A DNA stretch of 64,000 nt from positions 97,351,161-97,415,160 of the forward strand of contig NC_051083.1 in assembly GCF_004664715.2 (NCBI RefSeq), written 5' to 3'. Positions 38,228 to 50,178 of the stretch are shown one piece after another. Under the pieces are notes generated by a model that saw only the letters and a program-made list of their open reading frames with translations, was not told where the DNA came from and ran no database searches. Within the stretch, counting starts at the first letter, position 1; each line of letters opens with the position of its first letter. The translations under genes were made by a program, and so were the position numbers. This stretch comes from Peromyscus leucopus (Eukaryota; Chordata; Mammalia; Rodentia; Cricetidae).

Positions 38228-38280
38228 TGGATTTCAGCAACAACAGAAATTTATACACTTTCTGTTGTTGCTGAAATCCA
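38228..38280. repeat. Perfect 22-bp inverted repeat, 9-bp spacer
   Basis: The left arm 38228-38249 (tggatttcagc...) is the exact reverse complement of the right arm 38259-38280 (...gctgaaatcca). The spacer is 'tttatacac'. Confidence 0.97.
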
Positions 38281-38289
38281 ACTTTAATT

Positions 38290-38440
38290 TTTGTTCTGTT
38301 TTTCGAGACAGAGTTTCTCTGTGTATCTCTGGCTATCGTAGAACTCGCTCTGTAGACCAGGCTGGCCTCCAATTCAGAGATACACCTGCCTCAGCCTCCG
38401 GAGTCTTGGGATTAAAGTCATGAGCCAACACCACTTGGTG
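38290..38440 (-). repeat. B1 SINE inside the L1
   Basis: 'gagacagagtttctctgtgtatc', 'accaggctggcctccaattc', 'gggattaaagtcatgagcc'. Minus. A small hairpin (arms 38425-38432 and 38437-38444) lies at its end. Confidence 0.88.
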
Positions 38441-39625
38441 TTGGTCCAGCTTTAGTCCAGATAGGATGTAAGATGTTATTTCAGTTTTCTCGTATCTATT
38501 GAGAGTTGGCTTTCTGTCCAAGTATGTTGTCTATTTTGGAGAAAGTCCCACAAGCTGCTGAGAAGATGGTATATTCTTTTGTGTTTGAGTATATTTGATT
38601 TATGACATTATTTAACTCCAGCATTTCTGTTTAGATTATGTCTGAATGACTTGTCTGTTGGTGAGAGTGACGTATTAAAATCTGTTCTCACTGTGTTGAG
38701 GGTCAGTATGTGATTTAAGCTATAGCAGTGTTACTATTATGAACTTGGTTGTCCTAGTGTTTGTTGCTTAGATGTTAAGAATATCCTCTTGGTTGATTCC
38801 CCTCCCCCCATTGAGTATGTAATGTCCTTCCCTATCTCTTCACATTAGTTTTAGTTTGATGTCTATTTTGTCAGATATTTAAATGTTGATACCAGCTTAC
38901 TTCTTATTTCCATTTGCTTGGAATATCTTTTTCCATCCTTTTACCCTGAGGTGATATTTTTCCTTTATGTTAAGGTGTGTTTCTTGGATACATCAGAAAG
39001 ATCCTGTTTTCTAATCCATTCTGTTAGTTGGTGTCTTTAGGGATGTGAGGAGAGGAAGACCATGATGTTGGGGAATTATCTGTGAGCAGTGTTTGTTGAT
39101 TACTGTTATTTTCTTGTTATGTTTTTTTTTCTCCCTCTTTATTTTTCTGGTCTGGAATTATTTATTCCCTGTGTTTTCTTGACCTCTTTTGGTTGTAGTT
39201 TTCCTTCTGGTGCCTTCAGAAGACCTTGATTGGTAGACAGATGCTGCTTAACTTTGGTTTTATTATGGAATGTTTTATTTTCTCTATGTATTGTGATTGA
39301 TAATTTTGCTGAGTATAGTACTCTGGGTTGGCATGTGGTATATGTGTTTGTAGAACATCAGTCCAGATAGGCCCTTCTGACTTTTAGAGTCTTCATTGGG
39401 TGTTATTCTCATGGGTCTGCCTTTATATGTTACTTGTTCTTTTTCCTTGTAGCTTTTAATATTCTTCTGTTTGTTTAGTGTTTTGATTATTATGTGTCAT
39501 TCAGAAATTTTTTTTCCTCGTCCAGTCTATTTGGTGTTTTGTATGCTTAAATGTTTTGTTCAAAGTATTTCTGTGCCTTTGACCTGCTTCTCTTCTTCCT
39601 CTGTTCTCTGTTGGTGAAGCTTACC

Positions 39626-40013
39626 TGTAGCTGGAAGATTTCCTGTGTCCTAGCTGGCCGCCAGCAACAAATCTCTCCCACTTTCGTCCCCCAGTTAAGC
39701 ACACAGAGGCTTATATGAATTATAACTACTTGGCCATTAGCTCAGCCTTATTACTGACTAGCTCTTAGATTTAATTTAACCTATGATTCTTATCTATGTT
39801 TAGCCACGTGGGTTGGTACCTTTTCTTAGTTCTGCCTTGTCACCTTCCTTCCTCTGTGTCTGGCTGGCGATTCTTGATTCAGCCCTTCTTCCCAGAAGTC
39901 TCCTTGTCTGCTTGCCCTGCCTATACTTCCTGCGTGGCTACTGGCCAATCAGGATTTTATCGACCAATCAAAACAACACACATTCATAGCATACAGAATG
40001 ATATCCCACAGCA
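39626..40013. mobile_element. Solo LTR of an endogenous retrovirus-like element, 6-bp target duplication
   Basis: 388 bp beginning TG (tgtagctggaag) and ending CA (cccacagca), flanked by 'cttacc' at 39620-39625 and 40014-40019. It interrupts the L1. A 6-bp duplication suits class II (ERVK-like) elements. No coding sequence is present and orientation was not determined. Confidence 0.7.
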
Positions 40014-41058
40014 CTTACCTCTGAGGTTTTGTTTAATTTGCAAAATTTTTATTTCCAGTTTTATCTCAGTTTGACTTTTTCTTGGTGATTCTATTTTTAC
40101 TTTCATGTTTCTTGAACTTTTTCCCCACAGACTTCATTAAGGGATTTAGTCATATCCTCTTTGATGTTCTTGAACATAATAGCTGTTGTGTTTATAATAG
40201 CTGGTTTGAAGTCCTTGTTAATATTTGTGCTTGTGTCTAGTCATTTGGCATTGGCATGATTGAGGTGATTATAGGTGTTAATATCAGGTCTTGTCTTTGT
40301 TGGGTAGTTATTCCGTTCCTTGGTTTCTTTTGCCTTCTCTGGGTATCACAAAAGTGTAGCTGTGGGTTGTCTGATATTGGGTGCTTCTGCAGGTTGATGG
40401 TTGACTGAGAGGTATGGAGGGTTGACTGGGAGAAAAGGCTGAAGAGGGAGGGGCTTCAGGAAAGAGAAAAGTATCCTGTCCACATCAAGAGGTAGGGTTC
40501 CTAGGGAGTTAGTTGGAAATGTGGTGGGAAGAGATGATCCTGCAAGAAGGTTGAAGACAAAGAATAAAGTAGAGAGACAGGGATGAAAGGGTTAGGAGGC
40601 CCTTGGGTCTGAATTGGAGTCTCCAGTGAATGGAGTTGAGGTGGGAGGGGAGGCATCTGTAAGCAACCTGTTTGAGGATGAGAATGGAATATGGAGATGG
40701 TAATGGAGGATAGGAAGGGAAGGATAGTGTAAATCATCTACCTCGGTCTGCCAGGTATACCTATTTGGAGGAACTGGGTAGAGAGTGTTCCTAAGGTTGA
40801 GGCTGACAGAAAAGAATGGGGATAGGCTGGGGATGGGTGAGAGGGTCCACAAGAAGGAGGAAAGGTGAGTCCACATCAAGTCCTTGTGTAGTCCCCCAGG
40901 AATGGGATTAGTGTGGGAGAAGAGCCACCTGTAAGCAGGCTGCTACCGGGCTGGGGATGAGCCTAGAAAGACTATAACAGAGGATAGGAAGGAGAGTGAA
41001 AATTGCCTTTGATTTCTTTGTTTCCCTTTATTCAATTATATTTCTGTATTTATTAAAG

Positions 41059-41127
41059 TCTCTTCAGGACAGTGGACCATGTTCTGTGCCTCAAGACACA
41101 GTTACCTCATACAACTATCCCCAGAAG
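41059..41127 (+). CDS. ALG13: ALG13 exon
   Basis: [20 protein letters not shown] then PQK, 23 codons, phase 0 to 0, after an 8.6-kb intron. It starts about 30 nt past the L1 5' end. Matches human [20 protein letters not shown]. Donor GTAATC. Confidence 0.93.
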
Positions 41128-41744
41128 GTAATCATAGTATTACTAAACAGTCATTTACAGTAAACTAAATATAAGAAAATGAATTCTTTGCCTTCAACAT
41201 AATTCTGAGCAGCTGCTTATATTCCATTAAGTATTATTGTGCCTTCTGTTCAACCTGGCACAGTGATTAATACATTTATTTAACAAGTCACTTAAATGTC
41301 TTCTGCTTCAGACACTGTTGTGTGGTCTACTGTGAACTTCTTATGAATAAGTCAAAAATTACTTTTCAAGTCTCTTATTTACTGAAAGATAAATTGGAAG
41401 TTGGCATTTACAAAGGTAGCTGAATCTGTAGTGCTGAAAAGGAGAGTATGATCCAATAGATCATCCAGTAGATCACCAAATTTTTGAAATGAGTAGAGAA
41501 GAAATGATTGAGGACAGAGCAAAAGTAGAAGAATGTATTGAGACTCTGGAATGAGAACATTTCCAGTAACAGTAAATATGGCTGTTTCCAACGAGGTCAA
41601 GCAATGTAAAGATTAACCAGACTGTAGCAGGCTTTGATTGATATGACTTCGTCATTTTAGATGATCTGACTGGGTAAGAGCCATTTTGTGGTACTCAGAA
41701 GAGAAATGGAGGCTGTCAGTGAATACAGTGTTTAAGAGTCTGTT

Positions 41745-41898
41745 ATTTTTATTTTTATTTTTTTTCCGAGACAGTTTCTCTGAGTAGTCCTGGCTGTCTT
41801 GAACTCACTCTGTAGACCAGGCTGGCTTTAAACTTGGAGATCCCCCTGATTCTGCCTCTCAAGTTCTAGGATTAAAGGCGTGCACTATCACTGCTCAG
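41745..41898 (-). repeat. B1 SINE
   Basis: 'gagacagtttctctgagtag', 'accaggctggctttaaac', 'aggattaaaggcgtgcac'. Minus. The rest of intron 41128-42412 is unremarkable. Confidence 0.87.
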
Positions 41899-42412
41899 CC
41901 TGTTAGTTGTTTATTATATTTATATACATTTCTGTATACCATATGTCCTGGGAAAATAGTATGTTCTCTTAAAGAATTTGGCACCCAGATCGGAAAATAA
42001 ATTAGTTTAAGTCATCCAGTTAAACTTAAACACAAAGCATCTCTTCTGCTTAAATGTTTATGTGGCTAAATATGTGTACATAAATGAAAATGAATATATT
42101 TTACAAATCTGTTGAGGAGGAGAAGTTACTGTTTTGGGAATATGGCAACTAGGCAGATAGAGAATAGGAGTTGGAAGGAAACTTTCCACCATCTCCAACT
42201 TTTGGCCTTATTGTTTGATATTAATGTATTATCTTTACAATGTAATCAGAGATCCTGCAAAAGAAGTAACTATATATGATTTGCATACAGATTGGTTTCT
42301 CAATGTTGTGTCACCAGGAAAATTGCAATTTCTTGAAGTTAGGTTCAGAGAAGAAACAAATACGATTTGAGAAACCAAACTTAAGAATTTTAATCTTTCT
42401 TCCCCTTAATAG

Positions 42413-42581
42413 ATGTTAGAAAATTCTACAGCAATTAGAGTTTCCTGGGCCAGCCATGTTCCAGTTCCAGTCTTACCTAACTGTACAGCAGGAGATAATC
42501 AAACTATTAGTACCTCTGATGTTTCCTCACAGAATGCCATACAGCCTGTCTTTGTACCTCCACCTGCACAAGACAGTCAAG
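42413..42581 (+). CDS. ALG13: ALG13 exon
   Basis: [56 protein letters not shown] and a leading G. The SSQNAIQP core is identical to human. Acceptor 'ccttaatag', donor GTAGGC. Confidence 0.95.
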
Positions 42582-43173
42582 GTAGGCTATTAGTGTTTAT
42601 TTGCTTTGGAAACCTTTTTGTACTCACAAATATGTACATACTGTTATTCTAGTTATTAGATGGAGGAAACTAAGGAAGTGGTTCTTTTCCTTCCACTTTT
42701 ATGTGAATTTCAGGAATCAAACTTGAGTCACTAGCAATTCATTGTACACACTGAGTCATCTTGCTAACCCCATGAGTTATGTTTTATTACTTGAGGATTG
42801 ACATAGAGATAGTTATTTTATACTATAAATTTTTTAAAAGTTTATTATAAAACCTCTACCCATGTAATAATTCCTTGTCCTGTGACTGTCATAATAGATA
42901 CTAAACTCTAGAATTTAAGGAATCTAAGATACTATAATACTGGTTTTACTACCCACTAGCTGTGTAAGTTTAGACAAGTTATGGACACAAATTACTGTGA
43001 CCTTGGGAATGCCAACAGCACCTGTTTATGGAGTAGTAGCTAAATATTAATGAAGTAATATAATTTAAATTTTTAGAGTTTTAGAAAAGTAGTAGCAACA
43101 GCATAGCTTTTCCATCTGAGACTCCACATATAAAAATGGAAAAATAGAATCCAGAGCCATAAACAGCATCTGC

Positions 43174-43197
43174 AAAAAAAAAAAAAAAAAAAAAAAA
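43174..43197. repeat. (A)n tract
   Basis: About 24 consecutive A. Confidence 0.97.
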
Positions 43198-43263
43198 CCC
43201 AAAAAACTAGTGACCTGGTTTCCTTACAGAGTTCTAAAAGAACTGAGCTAATAATTCACTTAG

Positions 43264-43432
43264 AGCCAGATGTGGTGGTTGCACACCTTTAATCCCATCA
43301 CTAGGGAGGCAGAGGCAGATGGATCTCTGAGTTCAGAGCTATCCTAGTTTACAGAGTGAGTTCCAGACAGCCAGTGGCTATACAGAGGAACCTTGTCTCA
43401 ACAAAATAAAAACAAAGAAAGCAAAACAACAA
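43264..43432 (+). repeat. B1 SINE
   Basis: 'agccagatgtggtggttgcacacctttaatccc...gaaccttgtctcaac' and an A/C tail. Confidence 0.87.
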
Positions 43433-43962
43433 TAAAATTTCCTTAGAAGGTAGAATGGTCAATTTGGAAGCATAGGGAGAGGTTTGATCTGTTACTGAGG
43501 CACTTTGTAGAAAGGATTAGAGCAGTTTAGTTTCTAAGAATCCACAGAATGGATTCTATTCTTTCAAGGGTGTACTTCTCAAAGAAGAAAGCTGCTTTAA
43601 GTAAAAGGATAAAATTGATCAGGATGGGGGAAAAGATTGGGTCTGTTCCTAGTGAATTCTAGAAAACATGTTTTTTGAACACTGCACAAAAATGAAAACT
43701 CTAGAGAATTGGGAAAGCCACCTTGTACTTTACCTCATTCTCAATTTTATAAAGAGAAATTTCACACAAATGTCAGCATAACTAAAACAAAACATTTAGG
43801 TCGAACTTTATACACAAGTATAAAGTAAAATGATGGAATTTGTAGAATGAGAAGGAGATCATTTCAATAATGAAATCTATAAAGAGCTTAGGGAGATAAG
43901 TACAGTTAGTGCTTCAAGATGAATGAGGATATAAGAAAGGAATCTATAATTAAATAATATCC

Positions 43963-44119
43963 AGGTATGGTGGCACACACCTTTAATCCCAACACTCAGG
44001 AGGCAGAAGCAGCGGTATCTCTGAGTTCGAGGCCAGTCTGTTTTACAAGGTGAGTTCCATGATGGGGCTTATTACACAGAGAAACCCTGTTTCAAAAATA
44101 ACAACAAAACAAAACAAAA
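43963..44119 (+). repeat. B1 SINE
   Basis: 'ccaggtatggtggcacacacc', 'gagttcgaggccagtctg', 'gagaaaccctgtttc' and an (AACA)n tail. Confidence 0.88.
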
Positions 44120-44344
44120 CAGGTAATGATTCAAAAGTGACATGTTGCAATTAGGTAAAAGAGATGAAATAATGATAGACATCCCTGAAGGAGAATACTG
44201 AAGGGAACGGAACAAATACTAAAATGTGTAATTCAGAAAACTTTGTTGAAACAAAGAAACATGAACTCTTTGAAACATGCATAATAGCACCTTACAGAGA
44301 TGAGAATATCAACACAGAACATCCAACATTAGGATAGTCCAGTA

Positions 44345-44480
44345 AGATTCATTTTCTAGCACCCATATGGCAGCTCACAACTGTCTGTATGTAACTCCAG
44401 TTCCAGGGACATCCTTACACTAACGTACATGTAGGCAAAATATCAGCAATGAACATAAAATAAAAATAAATAAATCATTA
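44345..44480 (+). repeat. B2-type SINE, 3' part
   Basis: 'tagcacccatatggcagctcacaactgtctg' and an 'aaataaataaatc' tail. Plus orientation. Confidence 0.65.
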
Positions 44481-44715
44481 AAGAGAAAGTTGCACTAAAA
44501 TCGCTAGACTTTAAAGAAAAAAATATAGTCTTTTGAGAATCTATGTAAAGAGCCTGTGGAATATAAGGAAATAACTATAATTAACAAACTTGGACAGCAA
44601 TACTTTATGTAGGAAGAGCATGAAATGAAATTTACAATATACAAAAAAGGCTGGCAAGATGGTTCAAACACTTGATACCCACATGAAAGATGTGTCATAC
44701 ATTCTCACTGTACAC

Positions 44716-44718
<3 letters not shown>

Positions 44719-44796
<78 letters not shown>
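44719..44796. repeat. (CA)n microsatellite, about 39 units
   Basis: Uninterrupted CA run. Adjacent open frames encoding poly-Thr/His or poly-Cys/Val are repeat artefacts. Confidence 0.98.
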
Positions 44797-44799
<3 letters not shown>

Positions 44800-45052
44800 A
44801 GCCTAGCTAGTCTATATAGCAAGTTGCAGTTCAACCAGGACTGCATAGTAGAGGGGACAATGGGTGATTATTGTAGTATTACACATTTATAAGGGATGTC
44901 AGTTATGGCAGACTAACACCCTAGTTTCTTTAAACTTAATTCTCTCAGGTTTCTGACAGCTTATTTTGCTACTTCTAGGTCTAGTAGTTGGTTTGTACCC
45001 AGTGATCATAAATCAAATTTTTGTTTTCAAGTAATTGGCCTTACTTCATTTT

Positions 45053-45243
45053 CTTGGTAATGGCCATTAAACCTAGAGCCTTGTGCATGCTAGGCAAGCA
45101 CTTAGTTATTCATCCCTAGCTCTGTTTTCACATTTCATTCTGCTACAGAGTCTCACAAAATTGCTTAGGCAGGCCTTGAATTTGAAATCATTCTGCCTTG
45201 TCCTCCCAAGTAGCTGAGATTACAAGTTTGTTCTGCCAGACCC
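45053..45243 (-). repeat. B4-like SINE (ID plus B1 halves)
   Basis: 'gagccttgtgcatgctaggcaagcactt', then 'aggcaggccttgaatttg', 'cccaagtagctgagattacaag'. Minus, diverged. Confidence 0.6.
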
Positions 45244-45847
45244 ATACTCCATTTGCTTTTACAAAAACATAGTATGATTTGTTTTGAGTGCTTGTTTTAA
45301 AAGAGAAAAGGAAAGAATTTTGTTGGAAACCCCATTTTATAAATGCATCCAAGCATTAGTAGATATTCTAATAATCAAATTACTTTTCTAAAACTATGAA
45401 AGTAGACATTTCTAAATTTATCAAACAACTCCAAAAGACATAAATTGTTAAAAGTGGCTGTGTAGTTTAGCTTTAATAAAATTCACTTCCTATTGTCCAG
45501 TTCTTTGAATTTTTCACAAATGCATTGTTATGTAAGCAACACCACAATCAAGAGGATTGTTTTTTACCTCCTCCCAAAAAATTGCTTATGATTTTTTTGC
45601 TTTGATGTTATCTGTAGATACATTCCTATTACTGTTAACTTTATAAAAGGTATGAATGTATTATTAGCATTGCCAGTGAATGGAGGCAAAGTAGAATCCC
45701 TTTCTTGCAAAATTTTCAGAGTAAAAAATTGAGCTTGTGGATTGTTTTTAAGCTAAATTCTGTGTCTTAGAGCTCTGAATTTAATCCTTTATTGAATGAT
45801 GAGATGAGACTTTCTGTGCCTTCTAGTGTTAAAAATATTATGTATCG

Positions 45848-45938
45848 AGGGGTTGGGGGTTTAGCTCAGTGGTAGAATGCTTGCCTAGCAAGCGCAATGC
45901 CCTGGGTTCCGTCCTCAGCTCCAAATTAAAAAAAAATG
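45848..45938 (+). repeat. ID SINE
   Basis: 'ggggttgggggtttagctcag', 'cctagcaagcgcaatgccctg', 'gggttccgtcctcagctcc' and an A-tail. Short flank similarity 'tgtatc'. Confidence 0.93.
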
Positions 45939-46444
45939 TGTATCTAGCACAGCTTTGAAGTTTGATACTTTAATTTCTAAATTGACTAAAATTGTTCAAA
46001 TAAATTTGAAGGATTATGCCATTTAGCATTGATCAAAATAACAGATTTTTAACTAGTATATTACATATATGTAGGTATTTTAACTATGTTGGAAACATAC
46101 TGTTTATCATCATAGAGGTTTAATATTCAAACAGTTATATTTCAACTTTGTATTAAAGGTGAAACTCCTAGATGAATCTTTTTAAACTATAGTAATAGAT
46201 ATAGAATGTTACAAGGATAAAATATTGTATCCAGTCCATTTTTTAAAGTCTGTGTCTCCTCAGAACTAGAACTTGATAATTTAAAGTTCCCCACATTCTT
46301 CTGAGGCTGCCAGGAGAACTTGTAAGGTTGCTAAAATCTCTACTGTATGCATTTTTTTCTGTTGACTTCTGTGTCTTATTATTTGACCAACAGTGACAGG
46401 TTACTGGAAACATCTTTCAATTTGCATCCAAGTCTCTCTCTCTT

Positions 46445-46700
46445 TTTTAAATTTAATTTAATTTAATTTTACAATATAATTTAATTCTACATATCAGCCA
46501 TGGATTCCCTTGTTCTCCCCCCTTCTGCCCCCCTCCTCTTCCCCCCAGCCCACCCCCCATTCCCACGTCCTCCAGGGCAAAGACTCCCCCGAGGATTGAG
46601 ATCAACCTCATAGATTCAGTCCAGGCAGATCCAGTCCCCTCCTCCCAGACTGAGCCAAGTGTCCTTGTATAAGCCCCAGGGTTCAAACAGCCAACTCATG
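46445..46700 (-). mobile_element. L1 3'-end fragment
   Basis: Minus orientation: AT tail 'ttttacaatataatttaattc', 'tacatatcagcca', then a pyrimidine-rich 3'UTR segment with 'ccagggcaaagactccc'. Homologous to 60540-60840. It begins about 450 nt before an exon. Confidence 0.8.
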
Positions 46701-46899
46701 CACTGAGCACAAGACCCCCAAGTGTCCCTTTAAGTCAACTCATGAGAATGCAGAGTTCTATGATTATATGGAGTGGGGACAAAAAAAGCAGGTCAGCTAC
46801 TGCTTCATAAGGGGCAACAGTTGTGCATTGCTATTTCACATTTTATTTCTTTGTTATTGCTGACTGTCTGTAGTAATTCTCTGATTTCTACTGCTGCAG

Positions 46900-47085
46900 C
46901 CTATCTTCAGCCTCCAGGATCAGCAGCAGCAGCAGCAGTAGCAGTGGCAGCACCACTACCACCGCCTCCTCCTCCACTCCCTCCTCCTCCAGCTCCTCTT
47001 GAAGCAGGAGATGCTTCAGGCTTGTCTCTACCCCCACCACTGCCACCTTATTCCTGTGATCCAAGTGGAAGTGATCTGCCCCAAG
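46900..47085 (+). CDS. ALG13: ALG13 exon: Ala/Pro-rich tract
   Basis: G|CC then YLQPPGSAAAAAVAVAAPLP, PPPPPLPPPPAPLEAG, a LSLPPPLPPYSCDP segment and SGSDLPQ. Human has a much longer pure Pro run here as remembered. The YSCDPSGSDLPQ end is identical to human. Poly-Pro suggests SH3/WW/EVH1-type contacts (inference). Acceptor 'ctgctgcag', donor GTAGGG. Confidence 0.95.
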
Positions 47086-48610
47086 GTAGGGTATTTTGAG
47101 ATTTGGTACAGGTTATTTAGGTTTGAGATCGTTTTTGAATCTAGAACATTTTCTGGATGACTGATGGGTGCAGAACCAAATGAGAGCAATTTGAGCATAT
47201 AATTCTAGGTGGCTAACAAGGAGCAAGTATCCTCTACAGAGTTAACTATAACAGATAGTTGGATTGAATCATGACTCTTCCTCTGCTCCCCTCTTGTAGC
47301 TCCATGTCTTTCATGAAAGAGATTCACATGGATAGCTTTGTTTTTTCCTCAAATATTTTATTTTAAATTGGGAGGTAATATTAAAAGCTTTTTGTATTTA
47401 AGTTCTTTCCCCAACTGTATGAAATTGTTAACTTTTTGATACTTGGTATACCAACTGAATTTTGAGTATGTGGAGAAAGCTTCTATTCATCTGATCTGCT
47501 TTGAGTATCAATCATGTATTTCTGCTTCCTTCAACAACCAGCAGTGATTTTTTTTTCCCCCACTGGAAATTCTTTGTTGCCCTTGAGTTTGGTAGTATTA
47601 CTCAAAGAGAATTTTAGTTGAAAATTGTTAGCAACTTGCTTATACTTTCTTGCTTACAACATTTTCCTAATTTTTTTCTAGCTGCTGCTTTTTTTTTCTG
47701 AGTTCTTTCTAGCCCTGAACAAGTCAACAGGATTTTCTCCAACTCTGTTCTGTTCTTTTTCCATAAAAAACTTTGTAGTCGATTCTAAATCTAATTACCC
47801 TTGTGCTCAGAAATTTTGGTTGCTTACTAGACATTTTCACTTAGTTTTTTTTAACTTTCAAACTTAAATGGTCTCTAATGAAATTCCTCATCTTTTCCCT
47901 CTTGTCTTTCACCAGTCAACACAAAACATTTATTCCTCTTCTTGGTTTCATATTTTGTAAGTATTATTGTTGTTTCTACCTAATTTAACCCAATATCTAA
48001 ATCCTGACTACTTTATTCTGTTCACCTTTGGTGCCCAAGTAGTATTCAACCATCATATAATGCTGATTTTCTATTTTTCTAGCATTTTATTGGGAAGGTA
48101 GATAAACACTATTGATTTTTTTCATTGATAATATAATTGCCAGCAAGATTATGTTGTTGATGTTCGACTGTATTGTTTTTATCACATGTTGTTTTTATCA
48201 CATATTTGCTCATTGTTCCTTTTGTTCGTCTGACGGGAAATTAACCCATCTTGTTTTTGATGGCTTTAAAGGTAAATTGTATTTATCAGTAGACCTCCCA
48301 ACCATAAAGGATAATGAAAATGAGTATATATACACAATGTACATAAAAGACAAAATCCTATAATTTGTGGACTAATCTAGAAGACATGCATAGTATTTGG
48401 TAAAATAAGCCAGGTACAAAATGACAAATACTGCATGTCTCAACTTATTTGTAAAGTGTGAAAACATACTTCTTATTTCATAGAAATATAGAATAGGATA
48501 GTAATTCCTAGAGGTTGAGAAGAATATAGGAGGATAAATTAATGAAGATTGATCACTAGGTACAGAATTACATATTATATGTGAGGACTGCTTTGGTGTT
48601 GTATTTGCAC
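47086..48610 (+). other. ALG13 intron, unique
   Basis: AT-rich, T-run-rich sequence without a recognised repeat family or coding signal. Confidence 0.4.
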
Positions 48611-48615
48611 AGTTG

Positions 48616-48616
<1 letters not shown>

Positions 48617-48658
<42 letters not shown>

Positions 48659-48670
48659 TATATATATTTC
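48617..48670. repeat. (TA)n(CA)n microsatellite
   Basis: About 24 nt of TA followed by about 17 nt of CA, then TA again. Confidence 0.96.
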
Positions 48671-49839
48671 AAAATAACTAAGAAAAGATTTTAAATGTTA
48701 TTATCACAAGGAAGTGGTGAATATTTGTAGTAAAGAATGTTTATTTAAACATTTCATTATTTTACAATAATTTAATTATTGTCCAATGTATTCATGTATT
48801 GAAAGATTCTATAATTTGTTAATATGTGTAGTTACGTATTCATTACAACACAAAAATCAAAAGTTACCCATGTAGCCCATTACCAATTAAATTATAAATA
48901 TTGTTATTGTCTCAACACTTTGGTTTTTTTAATTAAAAAATTTTTTGTTAACAATTCTTTTCCTGCATGTGCATATTCATGTATATGTAGCAACAACTTC
49001 TGTGGTTCCTCACATATTCCTTTTGTTTTTCTTGAGATGAGATATCATTGCCCAAGAAGTTAGCAAGTAGGCTTAGGCTATCCGGCCAGCTAACACAATT
49101 CCTGACTGTTTTTCCAGTGCTGAGGTGACAAGTGTGCATTACCATGCCCAGCGTTTTTTGTGAGTTCTAGGGCTTGGATTTATGTCTGCATGACAGATAC
49201 TTACCTCCCCAGTCTTGTCCCACAGTTTTCTGTCACCTCCCTGTCATTTTCCCCTAGATATCATCATTTCTCTGCTCTTTTGTTTTCTACCATGGGTTAG
49301 TTTTACATATAAATGTAACCAATATAGTGTGTAATTTGTACAGTGCTTCTTAAACTGGGCGTGAGTGTTCATCAGTGCTCTTTAAAATTAGTGATTCACT
49401 TGTTTTTGTCCCTATGGTTAGTATTTAATTGAATATTCCTTATAAATTCTTACTTCATAAAAAGTCTCTTGAACATATTCACCCTCCTCAAGTTCTCTCC
49501 TTAGCACCTCTCAACTTTCCATCCCTTTCCAAACACTCTTGAGATTTCTTTTTTCTTCATTGCTCACAGAATCCAGTTGGTGTTACCCAGCTATCTTGGG
49601 ATTGGGGGTTGCTCTAATATGTGGTCATCCTCCCAGGGGTCACATCATTAAAGGAAAACTGACTGTCCCCGTCCTAGAAGCTATTAGTGCTAATGCTCCT
49701 AAGCTAGTGGAGGGATTACGTAAATCTCCTTTCTCCTTTCTGTGCTGGGATTTTGTAAGGATAGAACTATGAGCTTTTGTATCATCATACCCTATAATAT
49801 AATGGATTTCATTAAGACATTTTTGTACTATATATCATA

Positions 49840-50110
49840 TTTTGACCATATTCACATTCCCACTATCATCTCCCATACTTGGTGCCTCCACTAGTTTCTT
49901 TTTTTTCTAGATAGTTCCCTTCTGCTTTCATGTCTTTTTATATATTTATATGTAGTTGAGTCTAGATTCACATGAGACCAAACATGTGGTAATTGATTAT
50001 TCCCAATGCATTACTCTTTATCTTTTTCTTCTTGCCCTGCTTTTAGATCCCTTCTGTCAAATAGTCATTCCTCTGCTACTTTGATGTTTCATTTTCTAAT
50101 TTTGTTCTTT
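49840..50110 (-). mobile_element. Old L1 fragment
   Basis: Weak L1 words in minus orientation ('gattcacatgagaccaaacatgtgg' type). Boundaries uncertain. The stretch 48680-49840 before it holds only a possible B1 relic at 49030-49155. Confidence 0.4.
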
Positions 50111-50178
50111 TAGTGCATCAAATACAGTTGGTATTAGGGTGTTAACCTTGGCATGGATAAATAAAGATAAAGAGTTCT

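Larger units (their letters stand above)
35400..41030 (-). mobile_element. Near-full-length ancient L1, dead, with nested insertions
   Basis: Read in reverse, the order fits one L1. 3'UTR-type words are at 35400-35900, with a (CA)n at 35455-35477. ORF2-derived sequence spans about 35930-39600 (for example 'ctgttggtggacatctagtc' near the 3' end and 'ggacagctattttctctta'). ORF1-like sequence follows at about 40030-40370. A GA-rich, imperfectly repeated 5'UTR-like block lies at 40380-41000. No long ORF survives. B2, B1, a solo LTR and a second L1 tip sit inside it. The subfamily is uncertain (Lx-like). Confidence 0.75.

Noticed and set aside
44659..44892. Open frames encoding poly-Thr/His and poly-Cys/Val
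   Set aside because: Translations of the (CA)n microsatellite, with no other coding support.
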